Shown: piece by piece, positions 47,586-56,259 of the stretch
Numbering within the stretch: position 1 is the stretch's first letter
Layout of the letters: the number at the start of each line of letters is the position of its first letter
NCBI RefSeq assembly: GCF_028830055.1
Contig: NZ_CP101655.1
Coordinates: 5,785,716 to 5,849,715, forward strand
From: Pseudomonas serboccidentalis
GTDB taxonomy: Bacteria; Pseudomonadota; Gammaproteobacteria; Pseudomonadales; Pseudomonadaceae
Direction of reading: 5' to 3'
Length of the DNA stretch: 64,000 nucleotides
The notes under the pieces: generated by a model
Seen by the model: the letters and a program-made list of their open reading frames with translations, nothing else
Told to the model about the DNA's origin: nothing
Databases searched by the model: none
Made by a program: the position numbers and the translations under genes

Positions 47586-49091
47586 TTACTGCACTTGCGT
47601 GACGCCAGCGAACTTGTTCATCAGGAAGCCGACGAACTGCTCGACGGTCATCTTCTGGCCGTTGAATTCCACTTGATTGGCGGCGTAATGCAGTTTGGTC
47701 ACGACATTGGTGCCGTCGATGGTCGCCAGTTGCGAACCGACCGCCATGCCGGAGAACATGTCGGCACCGGCACTCGCCTGGTCGACGATGGCTTTGGCGT
47801 CGGTCTGACCGTCGAGCTGCGCCTGGACGCTGAGCAGATCGATCAGCATCGGCTTGGACACCTGGACATTCAGGTCCAGCAGCGCGATCAGCTGTTTGGC
47901 CAGTTGATCCGGCGGCAGGTCCATCGACGGCGGCTTGGTCAGGTCGATCACCAGACTGGCGCGGCTTTCACCGTTGGCAGTCTTCAGCGACAGGTTTTCC
48001 AGCGCGACCTGAGGGCCGGCGCCCAGCAGTTTCTGCAGATCCGCCTTGACCTGCGCTGACTCGGCTTCAGTCAGGTTCAGCTCCGGCGCCGGCAGGCCGG
48101 CTTCGGCCGCGGCCGCCGCTTCTTTCTCGTACGGCTGCAATTTGGTCTGGTAGATCTGCATCAGCGACATCGTCGAAGGGATGTCGAGGTTTTTCAGGCT
48201 CATGGCCATGCTGGCCGAACCGATTTTCTTGTCGTTGAGGGTCACTTCGCCGACCTTGTAGTCAGCACGGCCCGAGGCGTTGCTGCCGCTCTCTTCGGTG
48301 AGGTTCTTCATTTCGAAGTTCTTCACGCCGAGCACCGACTGCTTGGGCCCGAAGGTGGTTTTGCTGTTGGTCAGCTCGAGGGTGTTTTCCCCGGTGTAGT
48401 AGCCGTAGCTGCTCTTGGTCAGGTTGCTGGCCAGGGTCAGGCCGTTGAGTTCGACCTGCACCGGCGCCTGGTCTTGCGACACGGTGACCAGTTTCAGGTT
48501 GTCCATGTAGCCGTCAGCCTTGACCTTCTGCGCCTGGGCACTGGCGGAGATGTTCATGGTCAGGCCGGAAAATTTCAGGCTCGACTGCTCGTCCAGCGCG
48601 GTTTCCAGCGGCAGCAGCTCGAGGCTGCTGGTGGTGGATTCGTCGTAGCCGATGTTGGTCACGCCTTTGAGCGGCGCGGCGCCCTTGGCGGCGGCAAACC
48701 ATTTTTCGGTGGCCGGGCTCTTTTCCAGCTCGTAGTTGCTGGTGGCCATGACCGGCAGCCACTTCAACGACACCAGACGCGAGAACGGCAGCGGGCCGTG
48801 CTCGATGTGGTCGACGAACAGCAGCTCGACCGGCGCCTCACCGAACATCTCGCCTTCGCCCTTGAGGCGGTAGTGCGCGGTGCTGGTGAAAGTGTGACGC
48901 TCCAGCGACACCAGTTCCAGCGACGCGCTGCCATTGGAACCGGCCATCGCGGTCTGCAGCTCTTTGTTGGCGTTGGTGACGGCGTTGTTCAGCACGCCTT
49001 CGATCTTGGTCCCGGTATACCAGGCCCCGCCGGCGCTGATGGCACCGATCGCAACAACAATCCCGAGAAGCACGCCTGCTGATTTATTCAT
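47586..49091 (-). CDS. DUF945 (YdgA-family) protein
   Basis: I start at the ATG at 49091 (MNKSAGVLLGIVVAIGAISA); the frame also opens with a TTG at 49106. The 501-residue protein has one N-terminal membrane anchor or signal and a long periplasmic region with the YdgA/DUF945 pattern (HFTSTAHYRLKGEGEM-like beta repeats; VLLIDLLSVQAQ-like C-terminal part). The family is of unknown function, probably in the envelope. It is monocistronic with its own terminator. Confidence 0.83.
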   Translation of the reverse strand: MNKSAGVLLGIVVAIGAISAGGAWYTGTKIEGVLNNAVTNANKELQTAMAGSNGSASLELVSLERHTFTSTAHYRLKGEGEMFGEAPVELLFVDHIEHGPLPFSRLVSLKWLPVMATSNYELEKSPATEKWFAAAKGAAPLKGVTNIGYDESTTSSLELLPLETALDEQSSLKFSGLTMNISASAQAQKVKADGYMDNLKLVTVSQDQAPVQVELNGLTLASNLTKSSYGYYTGENTLELTNSKTTFGPKQSVLGVKNFEMKNLTEESGSNASGRADYKVGEVTLNDKKIGSASMAMSLKNLDIPSTMSLMQIYQTKLQPYEKEAAAAAEAGLPAPELNLTEAESAQVKADLQKLLGAGPQVALENLSLKTANGESRASLVIDLTKPPSMDLPPDQLAKQLIALLDLNVQVSKPMLIDLLSVQAQLDGQTDAKAIVDQASAGADMFSGMAVGSQLATIDGTNVVTKLHYAANQVEFNGQKMTVEQFVGFLMNKFAGVTQVQ

Positions 49092-49291
49092 GAATGACCT
49101 GATCAATGTCCGTGGCTGAAAGTGTGGTCGTCTTCCCTGAACCCGTGACCGGGTCGCGGCTCGACTCCGCTGAAATTAGCGATGGAGATTAGCACTGGCA
49201 GCGCGAGGCAGCCCAATGTTTAAAGGTTAAAGAGTGTCTATGGGGAGTGTGGACAGCTGACAGGCAGGGAGAGTTGCAGTGTTTTTGAGGA

Positions 49292-49362
49292 CGCTATCGC
49301 GAGCAGGCTCACTCCTACAATTGGAATGCTTTCCCGTGTAGGAGTGAGCCTGCTCGCGATAG
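49292..49362. repeat. Intergenic inverted repeat, type A (R14)
   Basis: Arms 49292-49319 (CGCTATCGCGAGCAGGCTCA...) and 49337-49362 lie in the 292-bp gap between the DUF945 gene and the next minus-strand gene. The loop includes TTGGAATGCTTTCCC. Nothing else is seen in that gap. Confidence 0.9.
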
Positions 49363-49383
49363 GGCCACTGGATTCGCAGTAGA

Positions 49384-50019
49384 TCAGGAATACTGAACCT
49401 CGATCTCATCGAGTTGATGATCAAAGCTCTTCAACCGCGCCGTCCAGGTGTACACCAGCACCTCAAAATCGCGATCGATCACCGCCCCGTCCGGCCCATC
49501 GGCCCGAGGGTCGCAGAAGTCCAGCTGATAGCGTTCGCGAGCCATGGCCGTGGCGACATCCGACAACTCACGGGCGTTATTGAGCCAATGCCAGCCTTCA
49601 TCGGCAATCTGCTTGTCGAGTTCCAGGCACTGTTTTTTCAGGGCTTCGAGGCTTTTTTCCAGCGGCGTGCCGGTGAGTTCGCCCATGACTTCGGCGAAGG
49701 TGCGCCCCGGCTGCCAGTAGCTACCCCAGAAGTAGCGATCGAACACGGTTTCGACTCGGCGAAGGGCGACTTTGGTGTCCCAGATCAGCACCAGGGTCTT
49801 GCCTTGTTCAAGCTGTCTTTTCTTGACCCGCTGCACCTGGATCGACGCCCAGGCAACCACCACGATGGCCATCACTGCGATCAATGCCGTGACGCTGTCG
49901 AGGAAAACCATGGCCTTGTCGATCTGGTGGGCCAGCATGATGCCGTAGAAATAGGTGGCCGACAGCAGCACCAGTGCTACCAGGGCGCACCAGAAGCCGA
50001 GAGCGTAAGGGTTTTTCAT
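49384..50019 (-). CDS. Conserved-looking membrane protein of unknown function
   Basis: This encodes 211 residues with two membrane helices near the N-terminus (ALGFWCALVALVLLSATYFY; VTALIAVMAIVVVAWASIQV). A cytoplasmic helical domain follows with conserved-looking aromatic residues (FDRYFWGSYWQPGRTFAEVM) and Cys in KKQCLELD. I do not recognise a family. It stands alone, 93 bp downstream of the efflux operon end and after repeat R14 on the other side. Confidence 0.75.
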   Translation of the reverse strand: MKNPYALGFWCALVALVLLSATYFYGIMLAHQIDKAMVFLDSVTALIAVMAIVVVAWASIQVQRVKKRQLEQGKTLVLIWDTKVALRRVETVFDRYFWGSYWQPGRTFAEVMGELTGTPLEKSLEALKKQCLELDKQIADEGWHWLNNARELSDVATAMARERYQLDFCDPRADGPDGAVIDRDFEVLVYTWTARLKSFDHQLDEIEVQYS

Positions 50020-50112
50020 TATTGGTTTCCCCTAGACCAGCGCTAGCAATGTGCGCTGAAAGGGTGCGTTGCTCGGCGCCCCCTTTCAACACTTCAAAGC
50101 ATAGCAACGGCT

Positions 50113-51555
50113 TCAGGGTTTGCTGGCGCTTGAGGCTTGCGTTCGTCCGCTTTCCCAACCGCCGCCCAGCGCGAGGAACAAATCGACCTGACTCATGGCG
50201 ACCTGAGTGTTGGCGGCGGCCAGTTGTGCGGTGACGTCGGTGTAGGTGCGGGTCGCCTGCAGGTCGGCGAGGAATGACTCACGCCCGGCCTGGAAGAAGC
50301 GATGGGTCTGGTCCGCCGCCAGTTTCGCCGACTGCTCGGCGTCGGCCAGCGCATCGCGGCGTTGCAGCAGCGCGCTGTATTGGGCCAGGCCGGTCTGGGT
50401 TTCGCGGATGGCGTTGAGCACCACGCCATCGAAATGCGCCAGCGCGCCCTGTGTATTGGCTTCGGCTTCGCGGATACGCGCTCGGGCGCCATTGGTCGGC
50501 ACCTTCCAGCTCAGCGACGGACCAAAGCCCCAGCGGTTGGTCGATGGATCGCCAAGGTCGGAAACAATGCCGACGGTGCCGATGGTCGCGCCGATGCTGA
50601 TGTCCGGGTACAGCTCGCCGGTGGCGACACCGATGCCGGCCGTCGCGGCGGCCAGACGACGCTCGGCCTGGCGCACATCGGGCCGACGCTTGAGCAGCGC
50701 CGCACCGTCGCCCACTGGCACCAGTTGGGCGATTTTCGGCAGTTCGGCGCAAGTGGCGGTGCCGGCCGGCAATTGATCGACCGGTTTGGCCAGCAGCATT
50801 GACAGGCGGAACAACCCGGCCTGACGCGCCGCCTCATAACGCGGCATGTCGGCGCGCAACGACTTGAATTGGGTTTGCGAACGGGTGACCTGGGTTTCAT
50901 CGCCACGCCCGGCATCGCGCAGGCGCTGGATCAGCGTGGTGCTTTGCGATTGCAGGTCGAGGGAATGCTGGGCGATTTCCCGCTCTTCGTTGGCGGCGCA
51001 CACCTGGGTGTAGGCACGTACCACGTCCGCCACCAGGGTGATGCGCGCGGTGTCGGCCGCCGCTTGCGTGGCATCGGCATTGGCTTTCGCCGCTTCGATC
51101 CCGCGTTGCAGCGTGCCCCACAAGTCGAACTGATAAGAGGCACTGATGCCGATGTCCGCGACGTTGGCCACCGGCACTTTTTCCGGCAGCAGGAACGCCT
51201 GACCGGATTCCTGCAAGCGCTGCGCGCCCATCTTCACGCCGCCGCTCCAACCACCGGCCGCTTCGGCTTCATCGACCTGTGCACGGGCCCGCGACAGGTT
51301 CGCCGCCGCCACGCGCAAGTCGGTGTTGGACGCCATGGCCTGCTGCACCAGTTGGTCCAGACGCGGGTCCCGATACAAGCGCCACCAGTCCGCCGGCACC
51401 GGCGCCGAAACCACCGGTTTGCCCTCCACGGCCAGCTCGCCCTGCAAGTCCTGGCGCTGAACCGCGGCGTCAGCGGGCAGGTGATAGTCCGGCCCGACCA
51501 TCTGACACGCCGAGAGCAGCATGCCCAACCCGGCGATCATCAGGACCCTGCTCAT
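50113..51555 (-). CDS. Outer-membrane efflux lipoprotein (NodT/OprM-type)
   Basis: This encodes 480 residues with a lipobox LLSAC (Cys17) and two OEP repeats (NTDLRVAAANLSRARAQVDE; QLPAGTATCAELPKIAQLVP). It forms the outer-membrane channel of a tripartite pump. It overlaps the membrane-fusion gene by 4 nt (ATGA) and ends the operon. Confidence 0.92.
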   Translation of the reverse strand: MSRVLMIAGLGMLLSACQMVGPDYHLPADAAVQRQDLQGELAVEGKPVVSAPVPADWWRLYRDPRLDQLVQQAMASNTDLRVAAANLSRARAQVDEAEAAGGWSGGVKMGAQRLQESGQAFLLPEKVPVANVADIGISASYQFDLWGTLQRGIEAAKANADATQAAADTARITLVADVVRAYTQVCAANEEREIAQHSLDLQSQSTTLIQRLRDAGRGDETQVTRSQTQFKSLRADMPRYEAARQAGLFRLSMLLAKPVDQLPAGTATCAELPKIAQLVPVGDGAALLKRRPDVRQAERRLAAATAGIGVATGELYPDISIGATIGTVGIVSDLGDPSTNRWGFGPSLSWKVPTNGARARIREAEANTQGALAHFDGVVLNAIRETQTGLAQYSALLQRRDALADAEQSAKLAADQTHRFFQAGRESFLADLQATRTYTDVTAQLAAANTQVAMSQVDLFLALGGGWESGRTQASSASKP

Positions 51556-52439
51556 TGCGCAGGCTCCTGCTTGTGCTCGTCGATGATCGACACGGTGGCG
51601 GTACGTCCGGCGATCATGCGGAAGTCTTCCGGCACGTCGTCAAAGGCGATGCGCACCGGAATCCGCTGCGCCAGACGCACCCAGCTGAACGCCGGATTGA
51701 CGTTGGGCAGCAGGTTATTGCCGCTGGTACGGTCGCGGTCTTCGATGCCGGCGACGATGCTTTCGACATGCCCGCGCAGCCTGGCCTTGTCGCCGATCAC
51801 CCGGATGTCGACAGACTGGCCGACATGAATGCCGTCGAGTTTGGTTTCTTCGAAATAGCCGTCGATGTGGAACGAATTGCTGTCGACCACCGACAACACC
51901 GGACGCCCGGCGGTGACGAACTCCTGCACCCGCGGCGCGCGGTCGTTGACGTAGCCGTCCACCGGACTGCGGATCACCGAGCGGTCGAGGTTGAGCTGGG
52001 CGCTGTCCACCGCCACCAGCGCTTCGGCCAGCGCCGATTGCGCCCTGGCGACTTTCGACTGGCTTTCTTCCAGCTGTTCGGCCGGCACCAGGTTGCCCAG
52101 GCCACGGTTACGCTTGGCTTCACGTTGCGCCTGGGCGAGGGTTTCTTCGCGATCGGCAACTGCCGCTTTGGCCTGACGCAGGGCCAGTTTGAAACGGTCC
52201 TGGTCGATGCTGAACAGCACCTGGCCGCGCTTGATCAACTGGTTGTCCTTGACCTCGACCTGCTGGATCAGCCCGGACACGTCCGGGGCGATCTGGATGA
52301 TGTCGGCGCGAATGTGCCCGTCGCGGGTCCACGGCGCAAACATGTAATACATCACCATGCGCCAGACGAGAACGACGGCGAAAGTCACGATCAGCAGGGT
52401 CAGTACCACGCGACCGATAGTCAGAAACGGTTTTTTCAT
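51552..52439 (-). CDS. HlyD/AaeA-type membrane fusion protein
   Basis: This encodes 295 residues: one N-terminal membrane helix (TIGRVVLTLLIVTFAVVLVW), biotinyl-lipoyl-type halves (DGHIRADIIQIAPDVSGLIQ; SPVDGYVNDRAPRVQEFVTA) and a helical hairpin between. It links the inner-membrane FUSC protein to the outer-membrane channel. ATGA overlaps join it to both neighbours. Confidence 0.92.
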   Translation of the reverse strand: MKKPFLTIGRVVLTLLIVTFAVVLVWRMVMYYMFAPWTRDGHIRADIIQIAPDVSGLIQQVEVKDNQLIKRGQVLFSIDQDRFKLALRQAKAAVADREETLAQAQREAKRNRGLGNLVPAEQLEESQSKVARAQSALAEALVAVDSAQLNLDRSVIRSPVDGYVNDRAPRVQEFVTAGRPVLSVVDSNSFHIDGYFEETKLDGIHVGQSVDIRVIGDKARLRGHVESIVAGIEDRDRTSGNNLLPNVNPAFSWVRLAQRIPVRIAFDDVPEDFRMIAGRTATVSIIDEHKQEPAQ

Positions 52440-52645
52440 GTCATCAGGTATCGACTGAGTGAGTCCACGCCGTACAGCAGCACGGCGTAGAGAGCCACGT
52501 TGAACAATGCCCGGTGCCAGACCAGACGGTAAAAGTGCACACGCGTGAGCACGCCGTGCACCAGCAAAAACAACACATAGGTGATGCCCATCAGCACCAG
52601 CAGGGTCGGCAGGAAAATGCCGCTGATATCCAGATCACCGATCAT
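52436..52645 (-). CDS. DUF1656 small membrane protein (AaeX-like)
   Basis: This encodes 69 residues with two membrane helices (FLPTLLVLMGITYVLFLLVH; LFNVALYAVLLYGVDSL). DUF1656 proteins accompany AaeB-type pumps, as AaeX does in E. coli. It overlaps both neighbouring genes by 4 nt. Its exact role is not known. Confidence 0.9.
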   Translation of the reverse strand: MIGDLDISGIFLPTLLVLMGITYVLFLLVHGVLTRVHFYRLVWHRALFNVALYAVLLYGVDSLSRYLMT

Positions 52646-54705
52646 AGGGGCGCTCCATCGGGCAGCGGTTCTTCGGCATCGCTCGTGCTGACGAACTCCA
52701 CGCCGGGCAACAGCGCCAGGCGCAAACCGCTCAAGGCATGCAACAGGTTTAGCCGGGTTTCCTCGTCGCCGTGGCCCTTGAGCGCACGGCGCGCGCGGTC
52801 CATCGTCATCAACAAGGGGCTCGGTGCCGGCAAGCGTTCACCCGCCTTCAGACAAGCGCGAAAATACTCGCCGACCTCAGCCACCACTTGTTGCAGCAAG
52901 GCATTCGGCGCACCTTCTACACGCGGGGTGTAAGCCAGCAGATCCAGCAGGTTCAGGCCCACGCGCACTTCACGCATGGCAATGCCGGTGTCCTGACCGG
53001 TCATGGCCAGTCGCGGCAGGTGCTGCATCAAGCGGTCGAGCAGTTGCACGCCCAGGTGCCGATGTTCGGCGAGGTTGGCCGGCTCGGTCATGTGCACGAT
53101 GTCTTTCCAGCTGAAGCGGGTCAGGCGCTTGGCGGCCAGTTCGACGCCGAACGGGCGGGCGATCAGGGTCCAGATGAACGCGAACAACAGGCCCATGGGG
53201 CCGGCCAGGTTGGAGTTCACAAAGGCATAGAAGTCCGCGTCGTACGCGCCCTGAATGCTGATGAACGACGAGGTGTTGACCAGCGTCAGGAGCATGCCGA
53301 GGAAGAACCGTGGCTGCACCGTCAGGGTGCCGACACAGATGAATGGAACCGCAAACGCCAGTACCAGCATCGGGAAATCGTGCAGGTTCGGCAGGATCAG
53401 AAACAGATAGAGACTGGCGAACAGCACCGACATCCCGGTCCAGAAAAAGAACCGATAGATCTGCGGCGCCGGATCGTCCATCGAGGCGAAGAAACTGCAC
53501 GCTACCGCCGCCAGAATCACCGCGCTGCCACCGTCCGGCCAACCGAGCAAGATCCACAGCACGGAGGCCACGATGATCGCCAGAATGGTCGAGGCCACCG
53601 AATACAGCATCATCCCGCGGTCGAGAAACGGCGTCAGTCGCCCGAGGCGCCAGTGCCGGTACACCGCGCGCCAGCTGTCCTGCCGCTCGCAGAGAATCGC
53701 GTCCTGCAGACTGCGACAGTCCTGCCACAGATCGATGAATTCGCCGAGGCGATAAATCGCGTTGGAGAACAGCAATTGCTTGCGGTCTTCCAGCGCCTCG
53801 CAGCTCGGCTGCAAGGCCTGAAGCTGATCCTTGAGAGCCTGCCAACGCGCCAGATCGGCGTCATTATGGCCGAGCCATTCACGGGTTGCGGTCAGCAGCG
53901 GGGCAAACTTTTCCACCAGTTCCGGCGTGCGCCGTTCGAGGGCATAGAGCGAGTCTTCGAGGGCGTCGATCACCGGCAACAGGTGAATCATCCGCCCGCG
54001 CAGTTCCTTGGTATTGCGTACGGTTTGCGGACGGGCACCCTCGTGGGGCAACTGGCCGATCATCAATTCGAGGCTGTTGAAATTGGCGACCATGGCCATG
54101 CGCAGGGCCGTGACTTGTTCCGGCTGCACATCGCGGCTGAGAAATTTCAGGCTGTAAGTGGTGGCATCGGCGAACCACTTGCCCACCGCGTCGTTGAACA
54201 CCGGCGCCAGGCGGCGCGGCCAGAACATCGCGCCGATCACCGCCGCCACGGCGATACCGAGAAAAATCTCTTCGGTCCGGGCTTCCGCCACGTCCCACAC
54301 CGCCAGCGGGTTATCCACCGTCGGCAAGGCAATCAGCGGCAGGGTGTAGCCGGCCAGCATCAGCGCGTAGCTATTGGCGGTACGCAGGTGCAGCGACAGG
54401 AACAGCAAAATCCCCGTCCACAAGGCAATAACCACCACCAACACATACGGACTCTGCACGAACATCGGCACGAACAGCACCGCCGCCGCCGCCCCGAGAA
54501 AAGTGCCGATGGCGCGGTACAAGGCTTTGGAACTGGTCGGCCCGAGAAACGGGCTGGAGACGATGTACACCGTAGCCATCGCCCAATATGGACGCGGCAT
54601 CTGCATGAGCATGGCGATGTACAGCGCAATCATCGACGCTGCAAAAGTGCGGACCCCGTAGAACCAGTCCCGGGCCGGCGGAATGCCAGAGAAAAAACCG
54701 TTCAA
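52642..54705 (-). CDS. FUSC/AaeB-type inner-membrane efflux protein
   Basis: This encodes 687 residues: two membrane blocks of about five to six helices (FAASMIALYIAMLMQMPRPY ... IALPTVDNPLAV; STILAIIVASVLWILLG ... SSFISIQGAYDADFYAFV) separated by a cytoplasmic domain of about 180 residues. This is the FUSC architecture shared with AaeB, an aromatic carboxylic acid exporter. The substrate here is unknown; aromatic acids are a reasonable guess. It follows marR and precedes DUF1656, each with ATGA overlap. Confidence 0.92.
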   Translation of the reverse strand: MNGFFSGIPPARDWFYGVRTFAASMIALYIAMLMQMPRPYWAMATVYIVSSPFLGPTSSKALYRAIGTFLGAAAAVLFVPMFVQSPYVLVVVIALWTGILLFLSLHLRTANSYALMLAGYTLPLIALPTVDNPLAVWDVAEARTEEIFLGIAVAAVIGAMFWPRRLAPVFNDAVGKWFADATTYSLKFLSRDVQPEQVTALRMAMVANFNSLELMIGQLPHEGARPQTVRNTKELRGRMIHLLPVIDALEDSLYALERRTPELVEKFAPLLTATREWLGHNDADLARWQALKDQLQALQPSCEALEDRKQLLFSNAIYRLGEFIDLWQDCRSLQDAILCERQDSWRAVYRHWRLGRLTPFLDRGMMLYSVASTILAIIVASVLWILLGWPDGGSAVILAAVACSFFASMDDPAPQIYRFFFWTGMSVLFASLYLFLILPNLHDFPMLVLAFAVPFICVGTLTVQPRFFLGMLLTLVNTSSFISIQGAYDADFYAFVNSNLAGPMGLLFAFIWTLIARPFGVELAAKRLTRFSWKDIVHMTEPANLAEHRHLGVQLLDRLMQHLPRLAMTGQDTGIAMREVRVGLNLLDLLAYTPRVEGAPNALLQQVVAEVGEYFRACLKAGERLPAPSPLLMTMDRARRALKGHGDEETRLNLLHALSGLRLALLPGVEFVSTSDAEEPLPDGAPL

Positions 54706-55169
54706 GAATTGATCACCACAGGCGGATTGGCCGCCTCAAAAGCTCGCAGTACCCGAAGCGTAGCCTCCAGATCACTCTGGTCGATGCCTTCGAGCACTTC
54801 ATGACGCAGACGTACCAGTTCGACTTCCACCGCGTGCACCAGTTCGCGGCCGGTGTCGGTCAGGCTCAGGCATTTGGCCCGGCGATCCTGCGCATCTTCG
54901 GTGCGACAGACATACCCGGCGTGGCACAACTGATCGAGCAGACGCACCAGCGACGGACTCTCCATTCCGGCCGCCTGCGCCACCTGCACCTGCCGCACGC
55001 CCTCGCCCAGGCGCCCGATCATCAAGAGCGGGACAGCGCAGGCTTCGGAGATGCCATAGTTGACCAGCGTGGTCTGGCAGATCTTCCGCCAATGCCTGGC
55101 GGCCACCACCATGGCACTGCTGATGTTCATCTGGAGAGCGTCGAGGGAATTCGGCACGGGGAAATGCAC
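54702..55169 (-). CDS. MarR-family regulator of the efflux operon
   Basis: This encodes 155 residues. The frame opens with GTG at 55169; an ATG at 55130 (MNISSAMVVAARHW) would give 142 residues and neither has a good ribosome binding site. The winged helix is VAQAAGMESPSLVRLLDQLC with wing RTEDAQDRRAKCLSLTDTGR. As first gene of a five-gene operon with a palindrome at 55173-55186 just upstream, it is likely an autorepressor lifted by an effluxed aromatic compound. Confidence 0.9.
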   Translation of the reverse strand: MHFPVPNSLDALQMNISSAMVVAARHWRKICQTTLVNYGISEACAVPLLMIGRLGEGVRQVQVAQAAGMESPSLVRLLDQLCHAGYVCRTEDAQDRRAKCLSLTDTGRELVHAVEVELVRLRHEVLEGIDQSDLEATLRVLRAFEAANPPVVINS

Positions 55170-55172
55170 ACT

Positions 55173-55186
55173 GTTAGTTTGCTAAC
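55173..55186. promoter_or_regulatory. MarR operator candidate
   Basis: GTTAG-TTTG-CTAAC is a perfect inverted repeat with 5-bp arms, directly upstream of the marR frame. It has the size and sequence style of MarR-family operators (TTAGN4CTAA). Confidence 0.65.
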
Positions 55187-55274
55187 TATCAATATCGCAT
55201 TGGCGGGGAATTTCAGTCAAGTTTTGAAACAAATTGGCTATCCGTCGAAAGGCAGCGACAAGGTCAGGACGTAT

Positions 55275-55556
55275 TCAGCGTTTTTTTGCATTCTCGTACA
55301 CGCTGCTGCGCTCGCGCTTTCCTACCGCGACTACAGAAACGACCACTCGCTCATCGATTACTTGATAGACCAAACGATAGCCAGAAGCCCTGAGTTTGAT
55401 TTTGAAACAGTCAGGCATTCCATGAAGCGCATCAGCCGGCACTCTTGGCATCGCCAACCGTTCGGCGAGCTTTTTCTTGAATTGATCCCGAACCGTATGA
55501 CCCAGCTTGTTCCACTCTTTATGAGCAGACGGTAGAAACTCGAGCTTATAGGTCAT
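55275..55556 (-). CDS. relE: RelE-type mRNA interferase toxin
   Basis: This 93-residue protein aligns almost without gaps to E. coli RelE as I remember it (GMPDCFKIKLRASGYRLVYQ is shared in all but a few positions). All catalytic and RNA-binding residues are present at the same numbers: Lys52, Lys54, Arg61, Arg81 and Tyr87. It would cleave mRNA in the ribosomal A site. It overlaps the antitoxin gene by 11 bp. Confidence 0.93.
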   Translation of the reverse strand: MTYKLEFLPSAHKEWNKLGHTVRDQFKKKLAERLAMPRVPADALHGMPDCFKIKLRASGYRLVYQVIDERVVVSVVAVGKRERSSVYENAKKR

Positions 55557-55791
55557 CCAGGCTTACCGAAATGGGCGTTTCATGGCTGCGGGAACGAACG
55601 ATTTCAGCCAACTCCAAATCATCAAGTCGCTCCATCATGGCTTCGTAAACATCGGCCGGCACCATGTAACCCATGACGCGATTGTGGTTCAGTACAGCCA
55701 CAGCTCCACCGTGTGCACCGCTTAGCACTGCTGAGGGATTTTTCTTCAACTCGGAAACACTGACAGCCATATCGGCCAGAATATTTTGCAT
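55546..55791 (-). CDS. Hybrid antitoxin: Phd/YefM N-terminus, RelB-like C-terminus
   Basis: This encodes 81 residues. Residues 7-54 look like a Phd/YefM DNA-binding and dimerisation domain (MAVSVSELKKNPSAVLSGAH ... VAVLNHNRVMGYMVPADVYE). The last 26 residues (LDDLELAEIVRSRSHETPIS...) resemble the toxin-wrapping tail of E. coli RelB (EDAELVEIVKERLRNPKPVR...) rather than a YefM tail. It should neutralise the downstream RelE and repress the operon through the palindrome at 55793-55818. Confidence 0.9.
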   Translation of the reverse strand: MQNILADMAVSVSELKKNPSAVLSGAHGGAVAVLNHNRVMGYMVPADVYEAMMERLDDLELAEIVRSRSHETPISVSLDDL

Positions 55792-55792
55792 A

Positions 55793-55818
55793 ATAAAGAC
55801 CTCAATTAAGGTCTTTAT
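55793..55818. promoter_or_regulatory. Toxin-antitoxin operator, overlapping the ribosome binding site
   Basis: Perfect 10-bp arms ATAAAGACCT (55793-55802) and AGGTCTTTAT (55809-55818) have a 6-bp centre and end one base before the antitoxin start codon. The minus-strand GAGG that should be its Shine-Dalgarno lies inside the palindrome. Confidence 0.75.
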
Positions 55819-55858
55819 ATTGGTCTATTTTTAGCTCACCGACAACTTGTAAAAATGG

Positions 55859-56131
55859 TCAGGTGCCAAGCGGTTTCCTGCTGGTTACCCCCTCCCGTCC
55901 CTTACGCAACAACACATTCAACTGATCCACCACTTCCGCCCAATCGGCATCATCAAGAATCTCGCCGCGCAAAAAATCCGCTTGGCTCTTGGTCCAGAAG
56001 AAAGCGTCGGCAAGGTGCAGTTCGGGTTTGAGCGGTGAATGGGTGGCGATGAATTGGTCGATGCTGGTCGGGTCGTTGTCCAGACCCAGCTGTTTGAACA
56101 GGGATGGCAGGCTGTGGGTTGGCTGCTCCAT
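55859..56131 (-). CDS. DUF2789 family protein
   Basis: The start is the ATG at 56131 (MEQPTHSLPSLFKQLGLDND), preceded by AAGGAG. The 90-residue soluble protein fits the DUF2789 pattern (LFKQLGLDNDPTSIDQFIA ... ADAFFWTKSQADFLRGEILD). The family is small and of unknown function, common in Pseudomonas. It has no visible partners. Confidence 0.82.
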   Translation of the reverse strand: MEQPTHSLPSLFKQLGLDNDPTSIDQFIATHSPLKPELHLADAFFWTKSQADFLRGEILDDADWAEVVDQLNVLLRKGREGVTSRKPLGT

Positions 56132-56169
56132 GGCTGGACTCCTTGAAGAAAGTGGTGAGTGGAAGATTA

Positions 56170-56234
56170 TTCGCGAGCAGGCTCGCTCCCACAGGTTTAG
56201 CGCGAATCCCTGTGGGAGCGAGCCTGCTCGCGAA
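56170..56234. repeat. Intergenic inverted repeat, type A variant (R15)
   Basis: Perfect 24-bp arms (TTCGCGAGCAGGCTCGCTCC at the outer end; 56170-56193 and 56211-56234) lie between the YbaK-like and DUF2789 genes. Confidence 0.92.
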
Positions 56235-56259
56235 GGCGGCAGTGGCAATGCCAAAAACC

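Noticed and set aside
52771..54804. Very long plus-strand open frame (677 codons) opposite the FUSC gene
   Set aside because: The minus strand carries a clear FUSC protein in a coupled operon. The opposing translation is rich in His, Gln and Arg without membrane segments or motifs.
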